A stretch of 57,377 nt of DNA, taken from JAFGXW01 sp964634385 (GTDB taxonomy: Bacteria > Bacillota_I > Bacilli_A > Izemoplasmatales > Izemoplasmataceae). Below, in pieces: positions 23,966 through 33,846 of the stretch. Under the pieces are notes generated by a model. The model worked only from the letters and a program-made list of their open reading frames with translations. It made no database searches and was not told where the DNA came from. Each line of letters begins with the position of its first letter. Within the stretch, counting starts at the first letter, position 1. Made by a program: the position numbers and the translations under genes. The DNA lies in contig CAZWIZ010000010.1 of the NCBI GenBank assembly GCA_964634385.1, forward strand, positions 1 to 57,377, in the 5' to 3' direction.

Positions 23966-25537
23966 CTAATTTATTTCAAAATCTTCAATAAGAATTTGTT
24001 TTTTTGATTTACCTCTAAATGTATTAATATCAAGATGTCCTAAAAGGGCTACTCTACTTGAACTATTAATTTTTGAATGAAGTTTTTTATTATTAAAAAA
24101 AATAGCTTCTGTATTTGAATTAATAATAAGTTTTGTATGCTCTCCTTTGATTAAATATTTACTTTCAGGGTAAATACTATCAAAAATAAATAACGAATCT
24201 TTGAGATCAAATTTATCTAATTCAACTATTTGATTAATATCTAATTTATATATATCTATTATCCCTTCGGCAGTAACAAGTTCCTCTCTTTTCGCTGAAG
24301 GAATAAGGTCGTTAAATCTTTTTTTGAAATTATCAAAATTTTCTTTTTTAAACTCAAGTCCAGCTGCATTTTTATGACCTCCATAACGAACTAATAAATC
24401 TTTAAGTTCGCTTAAAACATAAATTATATCTACTGATTCGTAACTTCTAATACTTCCTTTAAAAGTGAATTCTTCTTCTTTTAAAACAACACTTACTTTT
24501 GAATATTCATTGGCTAATCTTGAAGCAATAATACCAAGTACTCCTTCATGCATAATAGGCGAACTAATAATAATACTTGGTTCATTTTGGTTAAGTTGTT
24601 TTAATGCTTCATTAAAAAGTAATTTTGTTAATTTTTTTCTTTTATTATTAATTTCTTCTATTTCTTTTAAATATTGTAATGCAATATCATTATTTTTAGA
24701 TAACAATAATTCAACAGCTATTTTAGCACTTTTCATTCTTCCACAAGCATTTAACCTTGGAGCAATTTTAAACTGGATATCACTTACTGAAGGATGTTCT
24801 AATCCTAAGAAACTTATTAATCTTGCTAACCCAATATTTTCAGAAGAAATCATTTTCTTTAATCCAAGATTTACAATTGCTCTATTCTCATCTATTAGAG
24901 GCATCATATCGGCTATTGTTCCTAAGGCTACAATATCGATATAATCAAGTGCATGTTCTCCAATTAATGCCTGAGAAAGTTTAAAAGCCACTCCAACTCC
25001 AGCTAGATGTTTAAAAGGATAATTTGATAACTCTGTATGAAGTATACTGTAGGCATCTGGTAATTCGTTTTCTTGTTCATGATGATCAGTAATTATTAAA
25101 TCAATTCCATTTTCTTTTAATGCTTTTGCTTCGTAAACTGATTTAATTCCATTATCAACAGTAATTACTAAGTTAAATTGATCATTAATGATTTCGTATG
25201 TTTTTGAATATGTTAATCCGTATCCATCAATAAATCTGTTTGGAATATCATAATGAATATTAGCTCCCAAATCTTTTAAAGTATTATACAAAATAAAAGT
25301 ACTTGTAATCCCATCGACATCATAGTCACCATAGATTAAAATCTTCTCATTATTCTTAATGGAACTCATGATTCGGTCAACTGATTTCTGCATATCTTTG
25401 AATAGGTAAGGATCATTTAAATTTTTTTCGTTTAAATTGAATAATTCTAAGTAATTTGATACTCCTCGGGAACGATAAATATTTTCGACCAGATTGGTTT
25501 GGTCTAAATGCATATTTTTTATTTTCCATTTATACAT
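23966..25537 (-). CDS. recJ: Single-stranded-DNA exonuclease RecJ (short form)
   Basis: A 523-residue DHH-family 5'-3' exonuclease. Motifs in order: GDYDVDG (70-76), VDNG (127-130), TDHHEQ (150-155) and, in the DHHA1 domain, RYGGHKNAAG. It is shorter than the ~560-residue core type and much shorter than the ~780-residue Bacillus RecJ, so C-terminal extensions are absent. It lies 34 bases downstream of argS and upstream of apt, the Firmicutes recJ-apt-relA order. Confidence 0.9.
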   Translation of the reverse strand: MYKWKIKNMHLDQTNLVENIYRSRGVSNYLELFNLNEKNLNDPYLFKDMQKSVDRIMSSIKNNEKILIYGDYDVDGITSTFILYNTLKDLGANIHYDIPNRFIDGYGLTYSKTYEIINDQFNLVITVDNGIKSVYEAKALKENGIDLIITDHHEQENELPDAYSILHTELSNYPFKHLAGVGVAFKLSQALIGEHALDYIDIVALGTIADMMPLIDENRAIVNLGLKKMISSENIGLARLISFLGLEHPSVSDIQFKIAPRLNACGRMKSAKIAVELLLSKNNDIALQYLKEIEEINNKRKKLTKLLFNEALKQLNQNEPSIIISSPIMHEGVLGIIASRLANEYSKVSVVLKEEEFTFKGSIRSYESVDIIYVLSELKDLLVRYGGHKNAAGLEFKKENFDNFKKRFNDLIPSAKREELVTAEGIIDIYKLDINQIVELDKFDLKDSLFIFDSIYPESKYLIKGEHTKLIINSNTEAIFFNNKKLHSKINSSSRVALLGHLDINTFRGKSKKQILIEDFEIN

Positions 25538-25571
25538 GGGTGTCTCCTAACTATGAAAGTAGATAGACCAC

Positions 25572-27224
25572 TTACATTTTATTCGGTGCACTTACTCCAA
25601 CTAAACTAAGGGAATCTTTTATTACTATTTTAGTAGCATTTAATAGTGATAATCTTTCCATTGTTTTTAATTGGTCAGTAGTTATTACTTGTTCATCATT
25701 ATAAAAACTATGTAAAGCACTAGCTAAATTATTGACATAATTTGTTATTTTATGTGGAGCTCTTTGAAGTGCTGCTTGTTTAATTATGTCAGGATAATTA
25801 CCTAATATTTGTATCAAATTAAAAGCCTTATCACTTGTGATAGTCGTAAATGTTTTTGGTAAATTTGTAATATCAAATCCTTTTTGTTTTGCTGCTATAA
25901 AAATACTATTAATTCTTGCGTGGGCATACTGTGTGTAATATACAGGGTTTTCATTTGTTTGTTTTAATGCTAAATCTAAATCTAAATCCATATGAGTATT
26001 TAAACTTCTCATAGCGAAGAAATAACGAATCGGATCTACTCCAACATCATCAATAATATCTCTTAAAGTAATAGCTTTTCCACTTCTTTTAGACATTTTA
26101 ACTTCTTCGCCATTTTGAATTACTTTTACCATTTGTAAAATTTCAACTGCTAATACATCACTTTTCCCAGAAACCATTTCAAGAGCAGCTGTTAAGCGAT
26201 CAATATATCCATGATGATCTCCACCTAATATATCTATTAGTTTTGTATACCCTCTTTCGAGTTTGTTTTTATGATAAGCAATATCTGGCGCTAAATAAGT
26301 GTAAGAACCATCACTTTTTACAATAACTCTATCTTTTTCATCATTAAAAGAACTTGTTTTAAGCCAAAGTGCGCCATCTTTTTTATATGTAAATCCTTGT
26401 TCACTTAAATATTCAATTGTTTTTTCAACAAGTTTATTATCATATAGTGATTTTTCGCTAAACCAAATATCAAAACTTACTCCAAAATCATTTAAATCCT
26501 TTTTCAAAGAGGATAAAAGAGAGTTAACTCCATATTGCTTAAAAAAATCATATCCATCCTCATTTAAGAAACGATCATTATATTCGTTTTTAATATTCTC
26601 AGCAGCTTTTATTATTTCATTACCATAATATCCATCTTTGGGCATTTCAATTTCATTACCAAACAGTTGTTTATATCTAGCGTCAATACTTAAAGCTAAA
26701 TTATGGATTTGATTACCAGCATCGTTAACGTAATACTCTTTTGTTACTTTAAACCCTGCTTTTTTTAAGATTCTAGCTATTGAATCACCTGCAGAGGCTC
26801 CTCTTGCATGCCCAATGTGCAGACTTCCAGTAGGATTAACACTAACAAACTCAATATTATAGTGTTCTCCTTCACCTATTTTTAAATTACCATATTCTTG
26901 TTTTTTACTATTAATATCAGTAATAATACTTGTTAGGAAGGATTTATCTAAATATATATTTATAAATCCAGGATTAGCAATTTTAATATCGTTAATAAAT
27001 AAATTTTCTTTATTAAATTTATTTATAATTTCCTCAGCAATCTTGATTGGAGCCTTTCTAGCTATTTTAGCTAATCTCATAGCTATATTAGTAGAATAAT
27101 CTCCATTTTTGTTTCCTTTTGGGATTTCAATTATAATATCAATATTATTAGAATAATAGCCAAGATTGACTAAAGTTTTTTCAAATTCTTTTTTAATATT
27201 TATTAATAATTCATGTAATTCCAT
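25572..27224 (-). CDS. argS: Arginyl-tRNA synthetase
   Basis: A 550-residue class I synthetase. The HIGH motif is at 136-139 (GSLHIGHARGA), KMSKRSGK is the KMSKS loop, and the C-terminal DALR-type anticodon domain is present. ATG 27224 follows GAGGTG; an earlier in-frame ATG at 27236 has no ribosome site. The start is 8 bases after the nadC stop, so they are likely co-transcribed. Confidence 0.96.
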   Translation of the reverse strand: MELHELLINIKKEFEKTLVNLGYYSNNIDIIIEIPKGNKNGDYSTNIAMRLAKIARKAPIKIAEEIINKFNKENLFINDIKIANPGFINIYLDKSFLTSIITDINSKKQEYGNLKIGEGEHYNIEFVSVNPTGSLHIGHARGASAGDSIARILKKAGFKVTKEYYVNDAGNQIHNLALSIDARYKQLFGNEIEMPKDGYYGNEIIKAAENIKNEYNDRFLNEDGYDFFKQYGVNSLLSSLKKDLNDFGVSFDIWFSEKSLYDNKLVEKTIEYLSEQGFTYKKDGALWLKTSSFNDEKDRVIVKSDGSYTYLAPDIAYHKNKLERGYTKLIDILGGDHHGYIDRLTAALEMVSGKSDVLAVEILQMVKVIQNGEEVKMSKRSGKAITLRDIIDDVGVDPIRYFFAMRSLNTHMDLDLDLALKQTNENPVYYTQYAHARINSIFIAAKQKGFDITNLPKTFTTITSDKAFNLIQILGNYPDIIKQAALQRAPHKITNYVNNLASALHSFYNDEQVITTDQLKTMERLSLLNATKIVIKDSLSLVGVSAPNKM

Positions 27225-27232
27225 AATACACC

Positions 27233-28057
27233 TCATTTATTAAATTTTAAACTTATATCCATAGATTTGTATGAATGTGTTAAAGCCCCAACACTAATAA
27301 AATCTACCCCTGTTTCAGCAACTTCTTTAATTCTACTTAATACCATATTACCACTAGCTTCAATAAGCTTATTATTATTTGCTAATACACATTTTCTTGT
27401 TAAATCATTGTTCATATTATCAAGCATAATTATATCACAATCAGTGTTTATAGCTTCTAAAAATTGTTCATAGTTCTCTACTTCTACTTCTATTTTAATA
27501 TTATGGTCAACTTTACTTTTAATTATTTCAACTGCTTTTTTAATAGAGCCTACACTCTTAATATGATTATCTTTGATCATTACTTGATCACTTAAAGAAA
27601 ATCGGTGATTTATACCTCCACCATGTACAACAGCCATCTTTTCAATAATTCTTAGGTTAGGAGTAGTCTTTCTGGTATCAAGAATTCTAGCATCAAAATC
27701 ACCAAGTTCATTAACGAACAAATTTGTTAATGTCGCGATACCACTCATACGTTGAACTAGATTTAACGCCACTCTTTCACCTTTTAATATTGACGCTGTT
27801 CTACCGCTAATAATCGCTATTATATCGCCATTTTCGACATGTGCACCATCATTGTTAATAATTTTTATGTATATATTTTCATCTACTAATTCAAATACTC
27901 TTTTCATTACGTTAATTCCACTCAAAACACCATTTTCTTTAGCAATAAATACTCCTTCACTTACTTCGTCAGTAAATAAATTGTCTGTAGTTATATCAAT
28001 AGTTGGAATATCTTCTTTAAGAGCATTCATAATAATTTTATCTATTTTCTCATTCAT
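27233..28057 (-). CDS. nadC: Nicotinate-nucleotide pyrophosphorylase (carboxylating)
   Basis: A 274-residue quinolinate phosphoribosyltransferase making NaMN from quinolinate and PRPP. Diagnostic blocks are DTRKTTPNLR, HRFSLSDQVMIKDNHI and SVGALTHSYKSMDISLKF. The ATG at 28057 is 6 bases from AAGGTG. Its usual partners nadA and nadB are not in the window. It sits directly behind a Fic-like/HTH regulator, which may therefore respond to NAD status (inference). Confidence 0.93.
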   Translation of the reverse strand: MNEKIDKIIMNALKEDIPTIDITTDNLFTDEVSEGVFIAKENGVLSGINVMKRVFELVDENIYIKIINNDGAHVENGDIIAIISGRTASILKGERVALNLVQRMSGIATLTNLFVNELGDFDARILDTRKTTPNLRIIEKMAVVHGGGINHRFSLSDQVMIKDNHIKSVGSIKKAVEIIKSKVDHNIKIEVEVENYEQFLEAINTDCDIIMLDNMNNDLTRKCVLANNNKLIEASGNMVLSRIKEVAETGVDFISVGALTHSYKSMDISLKFNK

Positions 28058-28062
28058 TGTCA

Positions 28063-29136
28063 TCACCTTAATTTAAGATCTAATTGTTCAAATGCGAGTT
28101 TATTGTTAGTTGATTTATATAATTTTATCCATTTAGCACTTCGACCTTTTCCAAGTGGTCGTATTTTTTCATCATCTCTTAATCTTTTCAAAGTCCTATT
28201 AATTGTTGAATCAGAAATATAAGGATGAATATTTCTAATCTCATCTTTACTAAATACATCAGGCAATTTGTTTATTGTATTTTCAATATTATTTGATTTA
28301 TTAAGTTGACAGTCGAATTCATAATTTCTAATTAATTCATTAATTTCATCATAGGCATACGCCGAAATTTTCAAGATAAATCGATGTAAAGGTAGTATTT
28401 GGCTAAACCCTTCGGCCCAGTTAAATGAAGCATTTTTAACTTGTAACTCAAATTCGGGTTTATTTCTTGAAATAAGTTCCATAAAACTAATATATTCAAA
28501 TACTTCGTAAGAATTCGTTAATAATAATATGTATAACAACAAAAATCCGATTTCCATATTTTTATCAATAAAAGGACTTATATTAATAAAATCAATATAG
28601 AAATTCTCAATAATTAATGAAATCTCGTATTTTCCCTCTTTCACCTTGATTTTATATAATCTAATTAATTCCTCAAGATCTTCTCTTTTAGAAGTATAAT
28701 TTCCACTCAAAAGATTAGTTTTGTTAGTTTTGCGAGATGTTTTTCTAAATTGCAATTTACTTGGTGGGATGATATCTTTATATAAAAATTTTAACAAATC
28801 GAAAATTTCATTTGTTAAGAGCTCAAATGATGAGTTTTCACTATGAATTTTTATAAAGGCATTCTTTAGATTCACAATTAAACGTTCTTCTTTATTTTTT
28901 GGTAAAATATCTTTATAAATTAATGATTTCAATCTTACATCAGACACATTTATATCGAAAATTTTCGCGAAAAAATGTGTATCATTATTTATGGTTTGTC
29001 GCACCATTACAAGATAATCCGAACTTAATGTCTCATGATTATAATGATTTATTCCAATTGACTTATATATATTAATATAAGACATTACAATATCGTGAGG
29101 AATTTGTGTTCTTTCAATATTTGTTAAGCAGTTCAT
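28063..29136 (-). CDS. Degenerate Fic-fold protein with C-terminal winged helix, putative repressor
   Basis: A 357-residue protein. Residues ~150-245 align by eye with a Fic core, including IENFYIDFINISPFI and the helix YISFMELISRNKPEF. The catalytic HPFxDGNGR loop reads SPFIDKNME (187-195), so the His, the Gly residues and the Arg needed for AMP transfer are lost. Residues ~294-338 form a winged helix (FSKDEIRN...SDSTINRTLKRLRDDEKI). The promoter carries an inverted operator overlapping the -10 region, consistent with autorepression. It is 5 bases upstream of nadC. The ligand is unknown; a nucleotide such as NAD or ATP is a guess from the Fic fold. Confidence 0.6.
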   Translation of the reverse strand: MNCLTNIERTQIPHDIVMSYINIYKSIGINHYNHETLSSDYLVMVRQTINNDTHFFAKIFDINVSDVRLKSLIYKDILPKNKEERLIVNLKNAFIKIHSENSSFELLTNEIFDLLKFLYKDIIPPSKLQFRKTSRKTNKTNLLSGNYTSKREDLEELIRLYKIKVKEGKYEISLIIENFYIDFINISPFIDKNMEIGFLLLYILLLTNSYEVFEYISFMELISRNKPEFELQVKNASFNWAEGFSQILPLHRFILKISAYAYDEINELIRNYEFDCQLNKSNNIENTINKLPDVFSKDEIRNIHPYISDSTINRTLKRLRDDEKIRPLGKGRSAKWIKLYKSTNNKLAFEQLDLKLR

Positions 29137-29152
29137 GTAAATCACCCCAAAT

Positions 29153-29205
29153 ACACTATTTATAGTTCTATTTTACTATATTTATAGTGTTTTTCCAAAT
29201 ATTTA
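29153..29205 (-). promoter_or_regulatory. Promoter with inverted operator for the Fic-like regulator-nadC operon
   Basis: On the minus strand TTGGAA, a 17-base spacer and TAAAAT form a promoter. The spacer holds ACACTATAAATATAG (complement of 29176-29190) and an inverted copy CTATAAATAGTGT (complement of 29153-29165) follows the -10 box. The outer arms ACACTAT/ATAGTGT are exact. Each half is itself palindromic (CTATA-N2-TATAG, ACTAT-N2-ATAGT). A dimer bound to either half would block RNA polymerase. Confidence 0.65.
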
Positions 29206-29249
29206 TCGTATTATTATGGTCATTTTTCAATTATATGAATATATTTAAT

Positions 29250-29276
29250 ATAAAAAGCAGCTTTCGCTACTTTTTA
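29250..29276 (-). terminator. Terminator after parC
   Basis: AAAAAGCAGC (29252-29261) and GCTACTTTTT (29266-29275) form a stem with a 4-base loop; a U-rich tail follows on the minus strand. Confidence 0.75.
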
Positions 29277-31787
29277 TTCAAATAATTTTTGTTGAATTAA
29301 ATCAATATTTTTTTCTATAACATAGTCGTTTAAATTCGGAATAGATGGATCAATTTCCAATTCTTCAATGTTTATAAACAATGGTTTCCCTTGTTTTGGT
29401 TTAATAAATAATTTCCCAGTTACTGTCTTATCTGTTTTGATATCAAATGCTTTTAATACCACTAACATTTTGTCTGTATTAATCGATATTTTAGCTCGAT
29501 TTTTATATTGTGTAGCGTTCATTAAACATACATCAATAACTAAGTATGGGTTTGATTTTACAATTTTATATAGCTTTGTACCTTTATTAGTACGTCTTTT
29601 TTTAGGTATATCTTCTAAATTAATTCTCTTGATAGTTCCTCTATGTGTTAGGATTAATAAATCATGGTATTCTTTTAATACGATTCCTGAAGCTAACTTT
29701 TGTTTTTCTAATAAATTTAATCCTTTCACACCTTTTGCGGTAGTCGATGTTACTGAAATTTCCCTCAAACTAAATTTCAATGCAAGTCCTTTTCTAGTAA
29801 CAATTAATAAGTCACTATCAAGATTATTAGTTGTATCTACTTTAACCACTGAATCACCTTTATTTAAACTAATTGCTTTAATTGTTTTTGAATATCTTGA
29901 AACATTAAAATCCTGAAGTTTCGTAAGCTTTATTAAATTATTCTCAGTAATAAACACAATATATTTATCTTCTTTAAAATCTTTTACATGTACTGTTTTA
30001 ATAATATGTTCACCATCTTCTAGTTGAACAATATTATTAATATGTGTTCCTAAATCTTTCCATTTATATTCTATTACTTTATAAACAGGTAAATAAATAT
30101 AATTACCAATATTTGTAAATAAGAGGATAGTATCTAAAGTAGAAACTTCATGTTCAAATAACATAGAATCATTTTCTTTAATATTCGGTTTATCTGTAGC
30201 TTTATAAGATCTAATTGATGATCTCTTAACATAGCCTTCTCTACTTATTCCTAAAACAACGCTTTCTTCAACAACTAATTCTTCTTCTGAAATAGTAATT
30301 TTTTCTATCTCTTCTTCAATTTCTGATTTTCTTTTTGTAGATAACATTCTACTAACCGATTTTAATTCAGATTTAATAACATTTTGAAGATCTTCTTCAT
30401 TATGTAAAATCAAACTTAAAGTCTCAATTTGTAATTGTAAGCTTGAATATTCTTTTTCAAGTGCTTTTATATCAGTACTAGAAAGACGATAAAGTTGTAA
30501 TGTAACTATTGCCTCTGATTGTTCTTCAGAAAATTTATATTTTTTGATTAAACGAGTTTTTGCATCTTTTTTATTTTTAGAAGCTCTAATTAACGCGATA
30601 ACATCATCTAAGACATCCATCATTTTAATTATTCCCTCAACAATATGAGATCTTTTTTGTGCTCTTTTTAATTCATAGTTTGAACGATTTGTTATTACTT
30701 CTTTTTGGTGAAGAATATATGCATCAATCATTGGTAAAATTCCCATTAACATAGGTCTTTTATTATTTATTGCAACCATGTTGTAATTATATGATTTAGA
30801 TAGATCTGTTTTTTTATATAAGAAATTCAAAATGAATTGTGGATTAAAATTCTTTTTAATATCAACAACAATACGAAGCCCCTCACGATCAGATTCATCA
30901 CGTACTTCAGCGATTCCATCAATACCTTTTTTAATTCTAATATCATCCATTTTTCTTACAAGTGTTGCTTTGTTAACTTCATATGGGATTTCAGTAATTA
31001 TAATTTGTTGATTCTCAATTACTGATTTTGATTTCATTATTACTCGCCCTCGACCAGTTTCTAATGCTTGTCTAATTTGGTCTTTACCTTGAACTATAGC
31101 ACCTGTAGGAAAATCAGGTCCTTTTACTATTTTCAAAACATCATCAATTGTCATATCGGGTGTGTCAATTCTTTTAATAACTGCTTTAACAATTTCTCTT
31201 AAATTATGAGGTGGAATATCTGTTGCATATCCTGCTGATATACCAGTTGCACCATTAACAAGTAGGTTTGGATATCTTGCTGGCAAAACTGTAGGTTCAT
31301 ATTCTTCATCATCAAAATTAGGAACAAATACTACTGTTCTTTTTTCTATATCTCTTAATAAAAGTTCACTTGATAAACTCATTCTCGCTTCTGTATATCT
31401 CATAGCTGCGGCACTATCTCCATCAAGAGAACCGTTATTTCCATGCATATCAATAAGTGGGTTTCTAATTTTCCATGTTTGAGATAATCTAACCATTGCA
31501 TCATAAACAGAAGAATCTCCGTGAGGATGATACTTACCTATTACGTCACCGACAATTCGCGCTGATTTTTTATATGGTTTATCACTAAACATACCTAATT
31601 TATACATTGAAAAAAGAATTCTTCTTTGTACAGGTTTTAAACCATCTCGTACATCTGGTAAAGCACGATCTTGAATTATATATTTAGAATAACGTCCAAA
31701 TCTTTCACCAACAATATCTTCTAAATTTTCTTTAAGGATCTTTTCATCAACAAAATGATTGATTTCTTTTATAACTGATTTCGCCAT
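29274..31787 (-). CDS. parC: DNA topoisomerase IV subunit A
   Basis: An 837-residue breakage-reunion subunit. The block LIDMHGNNGSLDGDSAAAMR leads to catalytic Y131 (AAAMRYTEARMS) and is the ParC-type version. The quinolone region HPHGDSSVYDAMVRL is intact. The C-terminal beta-pinwheel blades follow from about residue 500. It starts 2 bases after parE, and together they decatenate replicated chromosomes. A terminator follows at once. Confidence 0.95.
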   Translation of the reverse strand: MAKSVIKEINHFVDEKILKENLEDIVGERFGRYSKYIIQDRALPDVRDGLKPVQRRILFSMYKLGMFSDKPYKKSARIVGDVIGKYHPHGDSSVYDAMVRLSQTWKIRNPLIDMHGNNGSLDGDSAAAMRYTEARMSLSSELLLRDIEKRTVVFVPNFDDEEYEPTVLPARYPNLLVNGATGISAGYATDIPPHNLREIVKAVIKRIDTPDMTIDDVLKIVKGPDFPTGAIVQGKDQIRQALETGRGRVIMKSKSVIENQQIIITEIPYEVNKATLVRKMDDIRIKKGIDGIAEVRDESDREGLRIVVDIKKNFNPQFILNFLYKKTDLSKSYNYNMVAINNKRPMLMGILPMIDAYILHQKEVITNRSNYELKRAQKRSHIVEGIIKMMDVLDDVIALIRASKNKKDAKTRLIKKYKFSEEQSEAIVTLQLYRLSSTDIKALEKEYSSLQLQIETLSLILHNEEDLQNVIKSELKSVSRMLSTKRKSEIEEEIEKITISEEELVVEESVVLGISREGYVKRSSIRSYKATDKPNIKENDSMLFEHEVSTLDTILLFTNIGNYIYLPVYKVIEYKWKDLGTHINNIVQLEDGEHIIKTVHVKDFKEDKYIVFITENNLIKLTKLQDFNVSRYSKTIKAISLNKGDSVVKVDTTNNLDSDLLIVTRKGLALKFSLREISVTSTTAKGVKGLNLLEKQKLASGIVLKEYHDLLILTHRGTIKRINLEDIPKKRRTNKGTKLYKIVKSNPYLVIDVCLMNATQYKNRAKISINTDKMLVVLKAFDIKTDKTVTGKLFIKPKQGKPLFINIEELEIDPSIPNLNDYVIEKNIDLIQQKLFE

Positions 31788-31789
31788 AG

Positions 31790-33721
31790 TTAATTCCCTA
31801 TTACAAAGTTATCTTCACTACCAAATTCAACATTTGATTCGATCCAGTCTCGTCTTGGTTCAACTTTGTCTCCCATTAATATAGTAATTCTCTGATCCGC
31901 ATCTGCTAAATCATCAATATTAACTTGAATCAATGTTCTAGTAGCAGGATCCATTGTTGTGTCCCAAAGTTGATGCGCATTCATTTCTCCTAATCCTTTA
32001 AATCTTTGAATATTAGTGTTTTTATATTGACTTGTAATTTTTTCTAATTCATCATCAGTCCAAGCATATTCAGAAATACTTTTACCTTTTGCTCGATGAG
32101 TAACTTTATATAGTGGCGCAAGAGCGATGTATACTTTACCTGCTTCTACTAATTCCCGCATATATCTAAAGAAAAATGTTAATAATAAAACTTGGATATG
32201 TGCTCCATCAGTATCTGCATCAGTCATAATTATGACTTTTGCATAATTACATTTATTTATATCAAAATCAGGACCTAACCCTGCTCCAATAGTATGAATT
32301 ATAGTATTTATTTCTTCATTTTTTAAAACATCTTCTATTTTAGCTCTTTCAGTATTAATTACTTTCCCTCTCAAGGGAAGAATTGCTTGAAATCTTCTAT
32401 CTCTTCCTTGCTTAGCACTACCACCAGCACTGTCACCTTCGACCAAATAGAGTTCGTTTTTTGCAGGATTCTTAGTTTGTGCAGGGGATAATTTACCTGA
32501 TAGATTTGTTTCAATTTTGCTTTTTCTTTTTTCTAAGCGTGCTTCTTCACGTGCTTTTCTTGCTGCATCTCTTGTCATTTGTGCTTTTAGTGATTTTTCA
32601 ATTAATGTATATGTTAAATTATTATTTTCTTCAAAGAAATATGTCATTTTTTCAGAAACAACTTGTTCAACTGCACTTCTTGCATCTGGTGTCCCTAATT
32701 TGTTTTTGGTTTGTCCTTCAAATTGTAATAGATTTTCGGGTATTCTAACGGATAATATCGTTGTAAGTCCTTCTCTAATATCTGCACCTTCAAGTTTTTT
32801 ACCGTTTTTTATTAGTCCCATTTTTTGACCATATTCGTTAAACAGCTTAGTTAAAGCAGATTTAAAACCAGTTTCATGATTTCCTCCATCTTTTGTTCTA
32901 ACATTATTAACAAAAGAAATAAGTTGATCAGTATATGATTTTGTAAATTGGAAAGCCACTTCTACTTCGATTCCCAAAGCTTTTCCTTCAAGAAATTTTG
33001 GTTCATGAATAGGTGTTTTGGATGAATTTAGTAAGTCAATATATGAAATAATACCATCTGAATAAAGAAATTCATCATGTGCTTTCGATCTTTCATCAAT
33101 TAAAATAATTTTTAATCCTTTTAGTAAAAAGGCACTTTCTCGCAAGCGTTCTAATATTATTTGATAATTAAATACTGTTGTTGTAAATATCTCTGAATCG
33201 GGTTTAAACCAAACAGATGTTCCACATTTTTTTGATTCTCCAATTATTTTAAGTTGAGTAACATCTTTACCCCCATTAGCAAATTTCATATTATATATTT
33301 TATTATTACGATAAACGCTAACATCAACAAATTCACTAAGTGCATTTACAACACTGGCTCCAACACCGTGTAAACCACCAGAAACTTTATATCCACCTGC
33401 TTGTCCAAACTTCGCACCAGCATGTAATTTAGTGTAAATTATTTCAAGAGCACTTTTTCCACTCTTATGTAATCCAACAGGAACACCTCGTCCATTATCA
33501 GTAACAACAACACTATTATCTTCTTTAATAGTAACTGTTATTTCATTTCCAAATCCAGCAAGAACTTCATCAATTGCGTTATCAACAATCTCCCAAACCA
33601 AGTGGTGAAGACCTCTAGAGTCTGTACTCCCCACATACATACCTGGTCTTTTTCTTACCGCTTCAAGTTCTTCAAGAATTTGAATTGACTCAGCATTATA
33701 ATTATTTAAGTTCGTTTCCAT
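31790..33721 (-). CDS. parE: DNA topoisomerase IV subunit B
   Basis: A 643-residue GHKL ATPase. The N-terminal RPGMYVGSTDSRGLHHLVWEI, the ATP-lid GGLHGVGASVVNALS and the TOPRIM EGDSAGGSAKQGRDRRFQA followed by ILPLRGKVINTERAK show the ParE rather than the GyrB version. It ends with the RFKGLGEM block and a normal C-terminus. It is divergent from plsY, as in Bacillus, with a shared ~125-base upstream region containing GATATAAT on its own strand. Confidence 0.95.
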   Translation of the reverse strand: METNLNNYNAESIQILEELEAVRKRPGMYVGSTDSRGLHHLVWEIVDNAIDEVLAGFGNEITVTIKEDNSVVVTDNGRGVPVGLHKSGKSALEIIYTKLHAGAKFGQAGGYKVSGGLHGVGASVVNALSEFVDVSVYRNNKIYNMKFANGGKDVTQLKIIGESKKCGTSVWFKPDSEIFTTTVFNYQIILERLRESAFLLKGLKIILIDERSKAHDEFLYSDGIISYIDLLNSSKTPIHEPKFLEGKALGIEVEVAFQFTKSYTDQLISFVNNVRTKDGGNHETGFKSALTKLFNEYGQKMGLIKNGKKLEGADIREGLTTILSVRIPENLLQFEGQTKNKLGTPDARSAVEQVVSEKMTYFFEENNNLTYTLIEKSLKAQMTRDAARKAREEARLEKRKSKIETNLSGKLSPAQTKNPAKNELYLVEGDSAGGSAKQGRDRRFQAILPLRGKVINTERAKIEDVLKNEEINTIIHTIGAGLGPDFDINKCNYAKVIIMTDADTDGAHIQVLLLTFFFRYMRELVEAGKVYIALAPLYKVTHRAKGKSISEYAWTDDELEKITSQYKNTNIQRFKGLGEMNAHQLWDTTMDPATRTLIQVNIDDLADADQRITILMGDKVEPRRDWIESNVEFGSEDNFVIGN

Positions 33722-33805
33722 CTCATATACACTTCCTATTCTGCTAACTACTTTACCTATTATATCAAAATGAAATCTATTTTAATAGTGATATTTTTTT
33801 TTTTA

Positions 33806-33814
33806 TGTTATAAT
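33806..33814 (+). promoter_or_regulatory. Extended -10 promoter of plsY
   Basis: TGTTATAAT at 33806-33814 (TG-n-TATAAT), about 33 bases before the ATG at 33847; the -35 region is weak, as expected for extended -10 promoters. A GAGGTGA ribosome site follows. Confidence 0.5.
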
Positions 33815-33846
33815 ACTTAAGAAATATAAAACCGAGGTGAGATTAT

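Noticed and set aside
24465..24944. 159-residue plus-strand ORF opposite recJ
   Set aside because: Antisense shadow with hydrophobic repeats caused by AT-rich codons.
29368..29916. 182-residue plus-strand ORF opposite parC
   Set aside because: Antisense shadow of a well supported gene; composition mirrors the parC codons.
32479..32828. Two overlapping plus-strand ORFs opposite parE
   Set aside because: Antisense shadows; Phe/Leu-rich artefacts of Lys/Glu codons in parE.
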